Assembly (NCBI GenBank): GCA_942490705.1
Contig: CALNXY010000007.1
Span: 1 to 64,000 of the forward strand
DNA length: 64,000 nt
Reading direction: 5' to 3'
Source: JAGRCP01 sp942490705
GTDB taxonomy: Bacteria; Chloroflexota; Anaerolineae; Caldilineales; Caldilineaceae
Position 1 is the stretch's first letter. Each line of letters starts with the position of its first letter. The position numbers and the translations under genes are program-made. The notes beneath the pieces were generated by a model. The model saw only the letters and a list, made by a program, of their open reading frames with translations, did not search any database and was not told where the DNA came from. Positions 1 to 8,443 of the stretch are shown piece after piece.

Positions 1-518
1 AGGCCGAAACGTTGCCCGCGCCCAGCACCGGCCGAGATGCGGCCGTCGTCGGCCCCGGCGCTGTTCACGCTGGCCTGGGCCTGGCGCGTCCCCTCCACGC
101 TGTCGCCGAAGAAACGCATCCACACTTCTCCCGAGATACCCTGCAGCGAGTACTTATCTAATGATGAGGCAGGGAAGACCGGCGCCACAACGTGACCGCG
201 GTCGTTCACGTAGAACGGAGCGGGCAGCTGCGGACGCTCGCCTTGGGCGATATCGTTTAGGCTCTGCTGTAGGAGGCGCAACGTGCGGTAGATCACGCCG
301 ACAAAGAGCCACTCTTCCCCGACGCTTTCCTTTTTGTCGCCCATGCCTTTGGCCGTTGCTGACCGTTGCGCCCACTCCTCGTTGACCGTAGAAAAGTCCC
401 GGCGCACCTCATCGAGTAACGAGACTAAGTCAGCCGCGGGCAGGGACGCCCACTGCGCCTTCTTCTGTTCCAGCCGCGCCAGTGCATCATCAATCTTGTC
501 GTGCGATGACGGCTTCAT
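1..518 (-). CDS. Aldehyde-dehydrogenase-like protein, N-terminal part (runs off the window)
   Basis: An open frame starts at ATG 518 (MKPSSHDKIDDALARLEQ) and stays open to the window edge. The stretch DLVSLLDEVRRDF, then GEEWLFVGVIYRTLRLL, SLNDIAQGERPQLPAP and SLQGISGEVWMRFF resembles the N-terminal region of an uncharacterised aldehyde dehydrogenase family of about 570 residues. In that family a PVLGAGNVS-like segment follows; here VLGAGNVSA is encoded at the window edge but in the next frame, so a frameshift near positions 30-90 is likely. The family assignment is from memory of the pattern and is moderate; the catalytic part is outside the window. Confidence 0.5.
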   Translation of the reverse strand, partial: MKPSSHDKIDDALARLEQKKAQWASLPAADLVSLLDEVRRDFSTVNEEWAQRSATAKGMGDKKESVGEEWLFVGVIYRTLRLLQQSLNDIAQGERPQLPAPFYVNDRGHVVAPVFPASSLDKYSLQGISGEVWMRFFGDSVEGTRQAQASVNSAGADDGRISAGAGRGQRFG

Positions 519-792
519 GGACAGATCCGACGTGTCGCTAAGTACATGAGGAGCGTGTGGACATGGGGCCTCCTTGGGCGCGATGCGAAAGATAGGGGCA
601 GCCGCTCACGGCGTTTCACGGAAAATCCGCTTTGCTATTCGGGCTGCGGTCCATTTCAGTATAACGATCTTGGCGCGCCGGTCAACCGGGCATGTTGTGC
701 GCCGGAGATTCTCAATTCAACGACGATGGACCGCGGAAAAAACGGGACTGTCCCGAGCTTGTCGAAGGATGTCGCAACATGGCCATCGACAA

Positions 793-1281
793 TCAACCAA
801 CAGACAGCGGCGGCCCCATCAACTCCATGCCATGGGCACGCCATAACGCCGGATCCTGCGGCGGCATCGCGTTCGCTTTCGTCACTTCGCGAAAGAAGGC
901 CTCCATCTTGCCCGCCGGCATGAACGCGATGAGCATCCGGCCTGTGCTGTCGCCAACGTAGGCCCATACATGGGGCACCTCCCGCGGCGCAAGGACGGAG
1001 TCGCCCGGTTTGAGGTTGAAACGCTCCCTTCCTACCTCAATGATGAACTCGCCTTCAACGGCGTAAAACCATTCATCCTGGTCATGGTGTAGATGCCGCG
1101 CTGGGCCGCCTCTGGCCCAAAAACTGTTCTCGATGACGAGTTGATCGCGGCTATCTTGTGGTACGACCTTAAATGATATGGCACTGATGCCCAACCCCCG
1201 ATGTTCGCCAAAGCGGTCGGTGCCCGCGCCGACCCAAAGTGCAGGCGCGCGTTCCTCATCCGTCTGTAAAGGCTCGTTCAT
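793..1281 (-). CDS. Cupin-domain protein
   Basis: This encodes about 162 residues from ATG 1281 (MNEPLQTDEER), chosen because GAAAGG lies six bases upstream; an in-frame ATG at 1332 gives a longer N-terminus. Residues about 62-70 (ARHLHHDQDEWFYAVEGEF) carry the cupin motif 1 histidines and glutamate, and GDSVLAPREVPHVWAY at about 92-107 fits motif 2. Such single-domain cupins bind a metal in a small beta barrel and may be enzymes or sugar/ligand-binding proteins; the substrate cannot be read here. It stands alone between the aldehyde-dehydrogenase-like gene and a damaged GFA-family gene. Confidence 0.8.
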   Translation of the reverse strand: MNEPLQTDEERAPALWVGAGTDRFGEHRGLGISAISFKVVPQDSRDQLVIENSFWARGGPARHLHHDQDEWFYAVEGEFIIEVGRERFNLKPGDSVLAPREVPHVWAYVGDSTGRMLIAFMPAGKMEAFFREVTKANAMPPQDPALWRAHGMELMGPPLSVG

Positions 1282-1362
1282 CAGCATCCTTTCCGATTGC
1301 TCACTACCAGTGCTTCCCGTAATCAGAACCATTTGGCTCGACCGAGCCGATCCGCATCTTTA

Positions 1363-1750
1363 TTAAAACCAATAATCTCTGACACAGCGACCATCGCGAG
1401 GAAGGTCTTCGAAGCTGTCCAGTCCGTCGAAATGGTCGATGGGCAGGTGGGCTATGGGCTCGGGCTCAGTCAGGCGCAGGTTGACCGCAATGCGACGCCG
1501 CCCCTCGGCGTTGGGCTCCAGCGCGCCAGTAGGCCACGCAGCCACAGGTGGGGCAGAAGTGAAAGCCGATCCAATCGCCCCGGACGTAGACTTGGGTCGG
1601 GCCCGAGACATGGATGCCTTCGCCCTCGTAATCGTAGGCCCAGAGCACGCCATAGCGGCGACAGACCGTGCAGTTGCACGCCGTGGCCGACTCCGGCATG
1701 CGGTCGAACCGCCATTCAACCGCGCCGCAGTGACACGAACCTTGGATCAT
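1363..1750 (-). pseudogene. GFA/CENP-V-family protein, frameshifted
   Basis: From ATG 1750 the frame reads MIQGSCHCGAVEWRF, then CNCTVCRRYG and CPTCGC, the zinc-binding cysteines of the glutathione-dependent formaldehyde-activating (GFA) family. After CVAYWRA (about 1525) this frame diverges, while the next frame continues with ALEPNAEGRRRIAVNLRL and ends GLDSFEDLPRDGRCVRDYWF, the typical GFA C-terminus. The break lies in a GCGCGC run (1521-1527), consistent with one inserted or two lost bases. It is a recent pseudogene or a sequence error. The family is clear; its physiological substrate is not. Confidence 0.8.
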
Positions 1751-1779
1751 CTCAGCCTCCGTTTCAGTTGCATTATATG

Positions 1780-1912
1780 CGTCGTACACCGCCAAACAAC
1801 GCCAGCTCGAGCCATTTCCAGTAGCAGTCAACGTCAGCAAAACCGACGGTATGCAACCAATCCAGTTGGGTGGTGACGTCACATAGAATACTGCTGGGGC
1901 CTTCATCATCGA
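1780..1912 (-). pseudogene. Duplicated 3' fragment of the methyltransferase gene at 2813-3457
   Basis: The stretch from CGTCGTACACCGCC at 1780 to CTTCATCATC near 1912 is nearly the same as 2832-2964, which encodes the C-terminal residues (TQLDWLRTIGFDDVDCYWKW) of the SAM methyltransferase. The copy has several substitutions and no start, and it abuts the GFA gene start at 1750. The two copies are in direct orientation about 1.05 kb apart and flank the PIN-domain pair, so recombination between them could remove that pair. Confidence 0.85.
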
Positions 1913-2013
1913 CTGCATTCAGAGCGATGATTGTGGTCGAGGACCAAACCGCGTGATCGGAGGGGCGCGGATCCGGAAACCTGCATGCTCATTCGATCAG
2001 GAATGAGGTGGGG

Positions 2014-2244
2014 CTATCGGTCTTGGGGACGCTGTTGGCGTTTGGCCTGATAATCATGGAGGTCGGCCAGCACTTCATCAAGGGTTTGATTTTCCAACAA
2101 AGCCCTGCGCTCTTCCGTATAATCGCCAAAACCGGTCGTAAACTGATTCAAAAACCGAATCGTGTTGACAAGCCCCAGTTCTCGATAGAGTAGGCGCAAT
2201 GCTTCCTGAGTGATTTCATGCAGAGATTGTGTATTAGCAGTCAT
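2014..2244 (-). CDS. Small protein paired with the PIN-domain toxin (candidate antitoxin)
   Basis: A 76-residue protein (MTANTQSLHEITQEALRLLY) that is predicted mostly helical and highly charged toward the C-terminus (DYQAKRQQRPQDR). Its start overlaps the 3' end of the PIN-domain gene by 11 bases, which implies translational coupling. That arrangement and the size suggest an antitoxin, although in VapBC pairs the antitoxin usually comes first; here it is second. No DNA-binding fold is evident by eye, so the role is inferred from context only. Confidence 0.6.
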   Translation of the reverse strand: MTANTQSLHEITQEALRLLYRELGLVNTIRFLNQFTTGFGDYTEERRALLENQTLDEVLADLHDYQAKRQQRPQDR

Positions 2245-2683
2245 CTTCTAACACCTCGACGAGCTCCAATGGAGAAACGACCCGCGTTCGCAAGTCGGAA
2301 ATTGCTTTTGTCTTTTTGAGAAAGCGGTCGTCGCACGTACAGAGGAAAGCTGCCTCTGCGGCTTCAGCAGCAGCTAGATGGAGTGCATCCATCGCTCCAA
2401 TGCCTACCTCAACAAAATGCGACGAACGTTGTTCGATCCGGTCATTAACTACCACAATTGTCGTTGCCTGCGCCAAGACCTGTTCGCCGTGCTCTCTACG
2501 AAGAGCCAGAGAACTCGCCTGCGTTTCTAGTTCCAACACGGTTGACGAAATGAGCTCAATCGTACCGTCAGTGACCCATGCCAATATGCCCAATACTGCT
2601 TCCGCCTCAAGGCGAAGGCGTGTTTGGTTGAGTGTATCGAGCGGGCGTTGGATGCTACAGGTATCCAAGTAGACTTTTGTCAT
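2234..2683 (-). CDS. PIN-domain protein (VapC-like ribonuclease)
   Basis: This encodes 149 residues. MTKVYLDTCSIQRPLD at the N-terminus gives the first PIN aspartate, GIGAMDALHLAAAEA near residue 100 the central acidic site, and LCTCDDRFLKK the last acidic cluster, the pattern of PIN single-strand ribonucleases that act as toxins on RNA. It overlaps the downstream 76-residue gene. Lying in an accessory region next to a short direct duplication (1780-1912 and 2832-2964), the pair looks mobile. Function as a toxin is inferred from family and pairing. Confidence 0.82.
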   Translation of the reverse strand: MTKVYLDTCSIQRPLDTLNQTRLRLEAEAVLGILAWVTDGTIELISSTVLELETQASSLALRREHGEQVLAQATTIVVVNDRIEQRSSHFVEVGIGAMDALHLAAAEAAEAAFLCTCDDRFLKKTKAISDLRTRVVSPLELVEVLEDDC

Positions 2684-2812
2684 TCAGTCAGCTGCTCTTA
2701 TCTGCCGGTGATTTCGCTAACCAGTATATCATAGCGCACCTTGTGAGTCTTTGACCACACACGATCGGATAACCACGCCAACCTGTCATGGGAGGGAAAG
2801 ATCTATGGCCTC

Positions 2813-3457
2813 TTATTCACGCAGTGAGCTTCGTCGTACACCGCCAAACAACGCCAGCTCTAGCCATTTCCAGTAGCAGTCAACGTCATCAAAACCGATG
2901 GTACGCAACCAATCCAGTTGGGTCGTGACATCGAGCAGGATATTGCTTGGGTCTTCATCATCAGCGGTTGCACCGATATCTGCCAAGAAGCGTGTGTGGA
3001 GGGAAGGCGTTGGCGAGGCAACATGTTCCAAATTGCAGAAGACGCCGCCCGGTAGCAGCAGGTTGTAAATCTCCGTGTAGAGCGTCCGTTTGCGAGCATC
3101 GGGACAGTGGTGAATGGCAAAGCTGGAGACGATCGCATCGAAGGGCGGATCCGCCGGCAGCGGCTCATTCAGATCGTGGGCGCGGATTGAGACGCGGGCA
3201 TCGCCGGCAAAGCGCGCTTGCGCCGCTGCAAGCATCGTCGGCGAGAAGTCGAGACCGACCAGTTCTGCCTCCGGGCAGTGCGCGTGCAGCAGGGCCAGCA
3301 GACGGCCATCGCCGGTGCCAAGGTCGAGGATACGCTGCGACGTTTTGGGCACAAACGACAGCAGGACGGCCTCACCCTCGGTGCGGTGCGGGATGCCGTC
3401 CGCTTTGGCCAGGTAGGCCAGGGCATATTCGGGCGTTAGGTACTCGTTGTCAGTCAA
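2813..3457 (-). CDS. SAM-dependent methyltransferase (class I)
   Basis: A 214-residue protein with the class I SAM-binding motif RILDLGTGDGRLLALL at about residues 40-56, ELVGLDFSPTMLAAA (acidic end of strand beta2) and PFDAIVSSFAIHHCPD (motif III region). After the core comes a C-terminal segment GFDDVDCYWKWLELALFGG, the same region that is duplicated at 1780-1912. The methyl acceptor is not identifiable. It reads away from the frameshifted O-methyltransferase just upstream (48 bases gap), possibly forming a small operon with it. Confidence 0.88.
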   Translation of the reverse strand: MTDNEYLTPEYALAYLAKADGIPHRTEGEAVLLSFVPKTSQRILDLGTGDGRLLALLHAHCPEAELVGLDFSPTMLAAAQARFAGDARVSIRAHDLNEPLPADPPFDAIVSSFAIHHCPDARKRTLYTEIYNLLLPGGVFCNLEHVASPTPSLHTRFLADIGATADDEDPSNILLDVTTQLDWLRTIGFDDVDCYWKWLELALFGGVRRSSLRE

Positions 3458-3505
3458 GCGTTATGAACTCCTTTCAGGCGCGTCCGGTCGAAACAGGATG
3501 CCGGC

Positions 3506-4173
3506 TCAGGACCGCTTCTGCGCCAGGTATAGACCATCGCCAATGGCCAGGAAAGAGACGTCCACGCGCATATCAGCATAAAGCCTCTCCGCCATGGCGC
3601 CGATGCTGCGCACGGGTTCTTCGGTGATGCTGGCATCGGCCACACGACCGCCAAGCAGCATGTTGTCCAGCGCGATCACGCCCCCTGGCCGCATGAGGTC
3701 GAGACAGCTTTCGTAATAAGCGCCATAGGCCTCTTTGTCCGCATCAATGTAGCAGAAGTCATAAGAAGCCGCGTCGCCTCCGCTGACCATCGCCGCAAGC
3801 GTCTCTTGCGCGGGCGCGATCCGCACATCGATCCGGTCGGCAAGGCCGGCTTTTTCCCAGTATGGTTGCCCGATTGCCACAAACTCATCGCTCACGTCAC
3901 AGGCGACAACCAGACCGCCGTCGCCGACTGCATGCGCCATCCACATCGTGCCAATGCCCGTGAAGACGCCAACTTCAATGGCCCGCTTGGCGCCCCTGCC
4001 GACTTCATTAGGAAAGACAAGAATTGACCCTGTTCGGGAGAGGTCGCCATCACGGGCAGCGGTGTCTCATCCGTTGCCGCGATCAGTTCAGCCATATACG
4101 CAGGCAGCCGAAGCGAAGTCGATTGGACATACTGATGAACATCCTGAGCATAACTGCGCTCCATTTTGGACAT
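3506..4173 (-). pseudogene. O-methyltransferase (caffeoyl-CoA OMT-like), frameshifted
   Basis: Starting at ATG 4173 (GGAG nine bases upstream) the frame reads MSKMERSYAQDVHQYV and EQGQFLSFL. At about 4005-4015 it must shift: the other frame continues NEVGRGAKRAIEVGVFTG, MWMAHAVGDGG, VVACDVSDEFVAIGQPYW, YDFCYIDADKEAYGAYYESC and ends IGDGLYLAQKRS. Together this is a full-length class I O-methyltransferase of about 220 residues with motif I (IEVGVFTG) and the metal-binding DADK. The break is one base in or near a TTTCC stretch. It is either a fresh pseudogene or an error. Confidence 0.8.
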
Positions 4174-4383
4174 GCTTTGCTCCGTGTGTAGAACCCGATT
4201 GTCTGCATTCACGAATTGAAACTATATAGTCGCTGCCTCGATGGCACGCGGATCAGACGGATAAAGGCGCAAAAGAATCCGTAGACTCCGCCATCCTTCG
4301 GCAGGCTCAGGACAGGTCCGGTACATCCGCGTTCTATCTGGTGGGTACCTGAACAGCTGTTTTCGATTTTTGGTAGTCTGCGT

Positions 4384-5280
4384 CTACTCAGCAGGGTGTT
4401 CGGCCATCCAGTGGCCGGCAATCTCGTCCCGCCGGCAGATCCACACCGCGTCATGACCTTGCATGTAGTCGAGAAAGCGGGCCAACGCAAGCGCACGCGC
4501 CGGATGGCCGCTGATCCTGCCGTGGAGGCCGATGCTCATCATCTTGGGCTGGCGTGCGCCCTCGTGCCACAGCTGATCGAATCCATCCTTGAGCAGCGTG
4601 AAAAAATCGTCGCCGGACGCAAAGCCGGTGGACAGCAGATAACGCGCGTCATTGTTGACCAGCGTATACGGAATGATCAGCAGCGGCGGCGAACCGGTCA
4701 GCCAATAGGGCAAGTCGTCGTTGTAGGCGTCGGAACTGTAGAGCAGACCGTCTTCCTCGCGCAGCAGACGCCGGGTATGCTCACTCACCCGCCCGGTATA
4801 CCACCCGACGGGGCGCCGGCCGCAGATGCGCTCGATGATCTCGCAGGTGAGACGAATATGACGTCGTTCTTCCGCTTCGGAAACGGTGCGGTAATCGATC
4901 CAACGGTAGCCGTGTCCGGCAACCTCATGCCCGGCCGCGCTCAACGCGCGGCCGACCTCCGGGTTGAGTTCCAGCGCGCGACCGACAGCAAAGGCAGTCA
5001 GGGGCAGGTCACGAGCGCTGAAGAGATCCAGGATGCGCCACACGCCGGCGCGCGCGCCATACTCGTACATGCCCTCAACGCTCAGATCCCGCTCGCCCAC
5101 ACGTGGCGGGCGGCCCGGCAGTTCGTGGAGATAGGCTTCCGACTGCGCGTCACCGTTGAGGATCGTTTGCTCCGCGCCTTCCTCGAGGTTGAGCACGAAC
5201 TGAACGGCCACGCGTGCGCCGCCCGGCCAGCGCGGATCGGGCGGGCGACCGCCGTAGCCGACGAGATCACGTTCTGTCAT
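4384..5280 (-). CDS. Polysaccharide deacetylase family protein (PuuE allantoinase-like)
   Basis: A 298-residue protein starting MTERDLVGYGGRPPDPRWPG. The sequence ARVAVQFVLNLEEGAE, GMYEYGARAGVWRILDLF, HEVAGHGYRWIDY and GWYTGRVSEHTRRLL is the pattern of the NodB-like subgroup that includes metal-independent allantoinase PuuE, with the catalytic-core histidines in HEVAGHGYRW and IGLHGRISGHPAR near the C-terminus. Its ATG overlaps the stop of the upstream GNAT gene (TGATG), so both are co-translated. Whether the substrate is allantoin or another N-acyl compound cannot be settled because no ureide pathway genes are adjacent. Confidence 0.78.
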   Translation of the reverse strand: MTERDLVGYGGRPPDPRWPGGARVAVQFVLNLEEGAEQTILNGDAQSEAYLHELPGRPPRVGERDLSVEGMYEYGARAGVWRILDLFSARDLPLTAFAVGRALELNPEVGRALSAAGHEVAGHGYRWIDYRTVSEAEERRHIRLTCEIIERICGRRPVGWYTGRVSEHTRRLLREEDGLLYSSDAYNDDLPYWLTGSPPLLIIPYTLVNNDARYLLSTGFASGDDFFTLLKDGFDQLWHEGARQPKMMSIGLHGRISGHPARALALARFLDYMQGHDAVWICRRDEIAGHWMAEHPAE

Positions 5281-6152
5281 CAGCCCAACTCGAAGGTTGT
5301 GACGCCGAAGATGCGCTCATGGGCGACCTGGGGCGGCGGTCCCAGATACATGCGGGCGCAGCCAAAGACTTCGGTCATGCCATGGCGCTGCACGAGCGCC
5401 ATGGCCGCGGGGTTGTTCTCCGGGGCATCGAGAAAGAGGGGACCGCCGGCGGCAAACCCGGCCAGTTCTGCATAGAGCGCCTCGGCGGTTGCGGCGTCAT
5501 CCGCAAAGAGCGGACCGATCTTGCAGCCTTCCCCACAGCGTCGCACAACGCCATATCCACCCAGGTTCCCGTCGCGCTGATAGCCAAGCGCAAGCGCATC
5601 GGGCTGTGCGATCCACCCTTGCAGGAAGGCAGTGCGGGGCGCCGGAAAACAGGTGCGGTCGTAGTCGAGAAGCTGATTGAACGGAACGGTCTCTAGCGCA
5701 ACGATGGGACAGCCGTCGTCGCGCGCTCTGTCTGACTGCTCCGGGATTTCGACATAAAAACGCATGGTGCGGTGGGAGAAGACGAACCCGCCTGCCGCAT
5801 AGTACTCCTGCATGGCAAAGACGCCGTCCAGCCCGATGGTGGCGCCGGGGCGCAGGCGTTCCAGGAGCCGCTGGCGCCGGGCATGCCAGAGCGTGTTGCC
5901 AAAACCTTGCCCGCGAAACTCGGGCCGGACGATGAAGAAGCCCATGAAGCCAAATTCGTCGTTGTAGGAAGTGATGGCGCCGCCGCCGATCAGCTCGCCG
6001 TCCAGGTCCGCGGCAATAAAGGCCTCCGGATCCGTGGCCCAGAAGAGGTCGGCATCATGCAGGCCGGGATTCCACCCTTCGCGTGCGGCCCAGGCAACGA
6101 GTTCGTCGACCTCGGTCCTCGTCATATTGCGGATTGCAAGCTGGTTCGCCAT
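5280..6152 (-). CDS. GNAT-family N-acetyltransferase with two acetyltransferase-like domains
   Basis: ATG 6152 (MANQLAIRNMTRTEV) is preferred over upstream starts since AAAAGG lies nine bases upstream; it gives about 290 residues. The N-terminal GNAT fold shows FFIVRPEFRGQGFGNTLW, the acetyl-CoA pyrophosphate-binding motif A (R-x-x-G-x-G/A). A second domain ends with FLDAPENNPAAMALVQRHGM, the Acetyltransf_18-like half. Directly coupled to the deacetylase at 4384. The acceptor is unknown. Confidence 0.82.
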   Translation of the reverse strand: MANQLAIRNMTRTEVDELVAWAAREGWNPGLHDADLFWATDPEAFIAADLDGELIGGGAITSYNDEFGFMGFFIVRPEFRGQGFGNTLWHARRQRLLERLRPGATIGLDGVFAMQEYYAAGGFVFSHRTMRFYVEIPEQSDRARDDGCPIVALETVPFNQLLDYDRTCFPAPRTAFLQGWIAQPDALALGYQRDGNLGGYGVVRRCGEGCKIGPLFADDAATAEALYAELAGFAAGGPLFLDAPENNPAAMALVQRHGMTEVFGCARMYLGPPPQVAHERIFGVTTFELG

Positions 6153-6245
6153 CAGGGCATGCCTTTTCTGTGTCGGTGTGAGCGGCTTGACGTGCGCCAT
6201 ATCATTTCGCATCCGCCAAACGCAAGATTGACTCCGAGCAATCAA

Positions 6246-6745
6246 CGATCAAGTGAGGCATCGACCGTCTCCGGCGTGTGACTATCAGCAAGGTGCCGGG
6301 GTAGGCCAACAGTCTATGGCGCAACTCGCCAAACGTCAAGCGCCCTGAAATGCACACCCGAAATGACTGTGGAATTCTCAAGTTGGCGGCGATAAAAACT
6401 GCCAATTGCCGTTGTTGGCCAGCCACCACCGTCTAGCGTTGGCCTTGCAAGCAGAGCAATGGAATTTCTGCGCGAAAAAATCATTTGCTATTCTGCTCAT
6501 TCTCCCTCATACTGGTTTAGCTTCCCATACCTCTAGTTATCTGGATAATCTTTGGCTTCGGTCGCACACGGTTGATCTCCAAGACCCTCGGTTCGCGAGG
6601 AGTGTCTCGGGAGACAACCTTTTGGCTGACCTATCTCCCCACCGGTACCGATTGAGCGGCACCGGCGAAACTAGTCCTGTTCTGACAACTACGTGTGTTG
6701 GAGCACCGCCTTTGGAGGAGGACTGTTCAACAGGAGGAAGCACTG
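6246..6745. other. Gene-free interval between divergent genes
   Basis: Five hundred bases separate the GNAT gene (minus) from the FAD oxidase (plus). Only short shadow frames are present. It presumably holds both promoters, but no convincing -35/-10 pair stood out. The last 30 bases hold two purine-rich Shine-Dalgarno-like tracts (GGAGGAGG and CAGGAGG), the second placed correctly for ATG 6746. Confidence 0.5.
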
Positions 6746-8125
6746 ATGACTGTAGCAACTTTAACAACTTTGGAAGGTTTGCGCGGTCCCGTTGTCGCAC
6801 GTGGGGACGAGGGTTATGACGAGGCACGGGCTGTCTACAACGCGATGATCGACAGATATCCCGCCGTTATTGCCTATTGTACAGATGCCGGAGACGTTAT
6901 GGCGGCCGTGGAATACGGCCGCGAGCAGAATCTGGAGATCGCCATTCGCGGCGGCGGCCATAATGGCGGCGGTCTCGGCACGGTCGACGGTGGCCTGGTG
7001 ATTGATCTCTCCATGATCAACGATGTGCGCGTCGATCCCAACGCGCGTACGGCCCGTGTTGGGGGCGGCTGCTTGTGGGGTGACGTGGATCATGCCACCC
7101 ACGCCTTTGGCCTGGCAACGCCCAGCGGTATCATCTCTACGACCGGCGTTGGCGGCCTGACGCTGGGGGGCGGCATGGGGCACTTGTCGCGCAAGTGCGG
7201 GTTGACCATCGACAATCTGCTCGAAGTTGACATGGTATTGGCCGACGGCAGCTTCGTCACCGCCAATGCCGAACAGCATCCGGATCTCTTCTGGGCCGTG
7301 CGTGGTGGCGGCGGAAACTTCGGCGTTGTCACGTCGTTCCTCTTTGCACTGCACGACATCGACACCGTCATCGGCGGTCCAATGCTGTGGGAACTGGACA
7401 AGGCGACTGAGATCATGCAGTGGTACCGGGAATATATCGTCGATGCCCCGGATGATGTCAACGGCTTCTTTGCATTTCTTACCGTTCCACCGGCCGAGCC
7501 GTTCCCTGAGCACCTGCACCTAAAGGCCATGTGCGGCGTCGTTTGGTGCTACACCGGGCCTCACGATCAAGCGGATCAAGTCTTTGCGCCGATTCGCAGC
7601 CGCTTTGGCGAGCCGGCGCTCGATTTTGTGGGGCCGATTCCACTGCCGGCCCTACAGGGTATGTTCGATGGCCTCTATCCGGCCGGGGACCAGTGGTATT
7701 GGCGCGCCGACTTTGTCAAGGAACTGCCCGATGCCGCGATTGCGCGCCACGTCGAGTTTGGGTCGAAGCTGCCCAGCATGCAGTCAACCATGCACATGTA
7801 TCCCATCAACGGCGCAGCCGGTCGTGTCGGGGCAGATGAAACGCCCTGGGGCTATCGGGATGCCACATGGGGCATGGTGGTTGCCGGCGTCGATCCAGAC
7901 CCGGCCAATGCCGCCAAAATCACAGAGTGGACCAAAGCCTATTGGGATGCGCTGCACCCGTACTCCATGGGCGGCGCGTATGTCAACATGATGATGGATG
8001 ATGAGGGGCAGGAGCGGGTTCGTGCATCCTATCGCCAGAACTACGAACGACTGGCACAGGTCAAGGCCGAATACGATCCGGACAACGTCTTTCACATCAA
8101 CCAGAATATCCGGCCCCAGGCCTAG
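6746..8125 (+). CDS. FAD-linked oxidase with berberine-bridge-enzyme C-terminus
   Basis: About 459 residues from ATG 6746, placed by CAGGAGG eight bases upstream. The FAD_binding_4 (PCMH-type) domain shows EIAIRGGGHNGGGLGTVDGG, where the first histidine is the usual covalent FAD attachment residue, then GVGGLTLGGGMGHLSRKCGL and FWAVRGGGGNFGVVT. The C-terminus (YRQNYERLAQVKAEYDPDNVFHINQNI) is the BBE domain signature. These oxidases oxidise sugars, alcohols or alkaloid-like substrates with O2. It is the only plus-strand gene of the left accessory region and is followed by a hairpin terminator. Confidence 0.9.
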   Translation: MTVATLTTLEGLRGPVVARGDEGYDEARAVYNAMIDRYPAVIAYCTDAGDVMAAVEYGREQNLEIAIRGGGHNGGGLGTVDGGLVIDLSMINDVRVDPNARTARVGGGCLWGDVDHATHAFGLATPSGIISTTGVGGLTLGGGMGHLSRKCGLTIDNLLEVDMVLADGSFVTANAEQHPDLFWAVRGGGGNFGVVTSFLFALHDIDTVIGGPMLWELDKATEIMQWYREYIVDAPDDVNGFFAFLTVPPAEPFPEHLHLKAMCGVVWCYTGPHDQADQVFAPIRSRFGEPALDFVGPIPLPALQGMFDGLYPAGDQWYWRADFVKELPDAAIARHVEFGSKLPSMQSTMHMYPINGAAGRVGADETPWGYRDATWGMVVAGVDPDPANAAKITEWTKAYWDALHPYSMGGAYVNMMMDDEGQERVRASYRQNYERLAQVKAEYDPDNVFHINQNIRPQA

Positions 8126-8167
8126 CGCGTTCGGCTGGCCAATCTTAGCTCATCAATCGCTTTGGTC

Positions 8168-8216
8168 GACCCGCATAGAACGGCAAGAGCACGTCAGCTG
8201 CCGTTCTGTGCGGGTC
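8168..8216 (+). terminator. Hairpin terminator after the FAD oxidase
   Basis: GACCCGCATAGAACGGCA at 8168-8185 pairs with TGCCGTTCTGTGCGGGTC at 8199-8216 (one mismatch, 13-base loop), 43 bases after the stop. There is no long T run after it, so it may be a weak or Rho-assisted terminator. Confidence 0.55.
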
Positions 8217-8335
8217 TGCTATGATCGGCCCTGTCGTGACACTCGTTCCACAAGGATTCAACCTACCCAATTTGACTCCGTTTCAGATGAGCATGATAGT
8301 CTCGTGACGGCCCGATAGGCGCGGGCTGATCCTGC

Positions 8336-8365
8336 GTCGTCCTGAGCTTGTCGAAGGGTCGAAGC
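8336..8365. repeat. Short dispersed repeat (CCTGAGCTTGTCGAAGG type)
   Basis: CGTCCTGAGCTTGTCGAAGG with GTCGAAGC after it. Related copies lie in other gene-free spots at 751-769 (TCCCGAGCTTGTCGAAGGA), 4292-4314 (inverted, CCTTCGGCAGGCTCAGGACA) and 46895-46912 (GTTGAGCCTGTCGAAACC). This motif is a widespread intergenic repeat in many bacterial genomes. It sits in the otherwise gene-free 8126-8443 interval. Confidence 0.6.
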
Positions 8366-8443
8366 TTTAGCCAGTTCAAGCTGAGCACTATCGTCTTCTG
8401 ATGAACCTGGGTTTAGACATCAGAGTTCAGCTTGCTTGGCTCT

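Noticed and set aside
1466..1918. A 150-residue protein combining the methyltransferase fragment with the GFA N-terminus
   Set aside because: Its N-terminus is an out-of-frame reading of the duplicated methyltransferase end; the real GFA start is ATG 1750.
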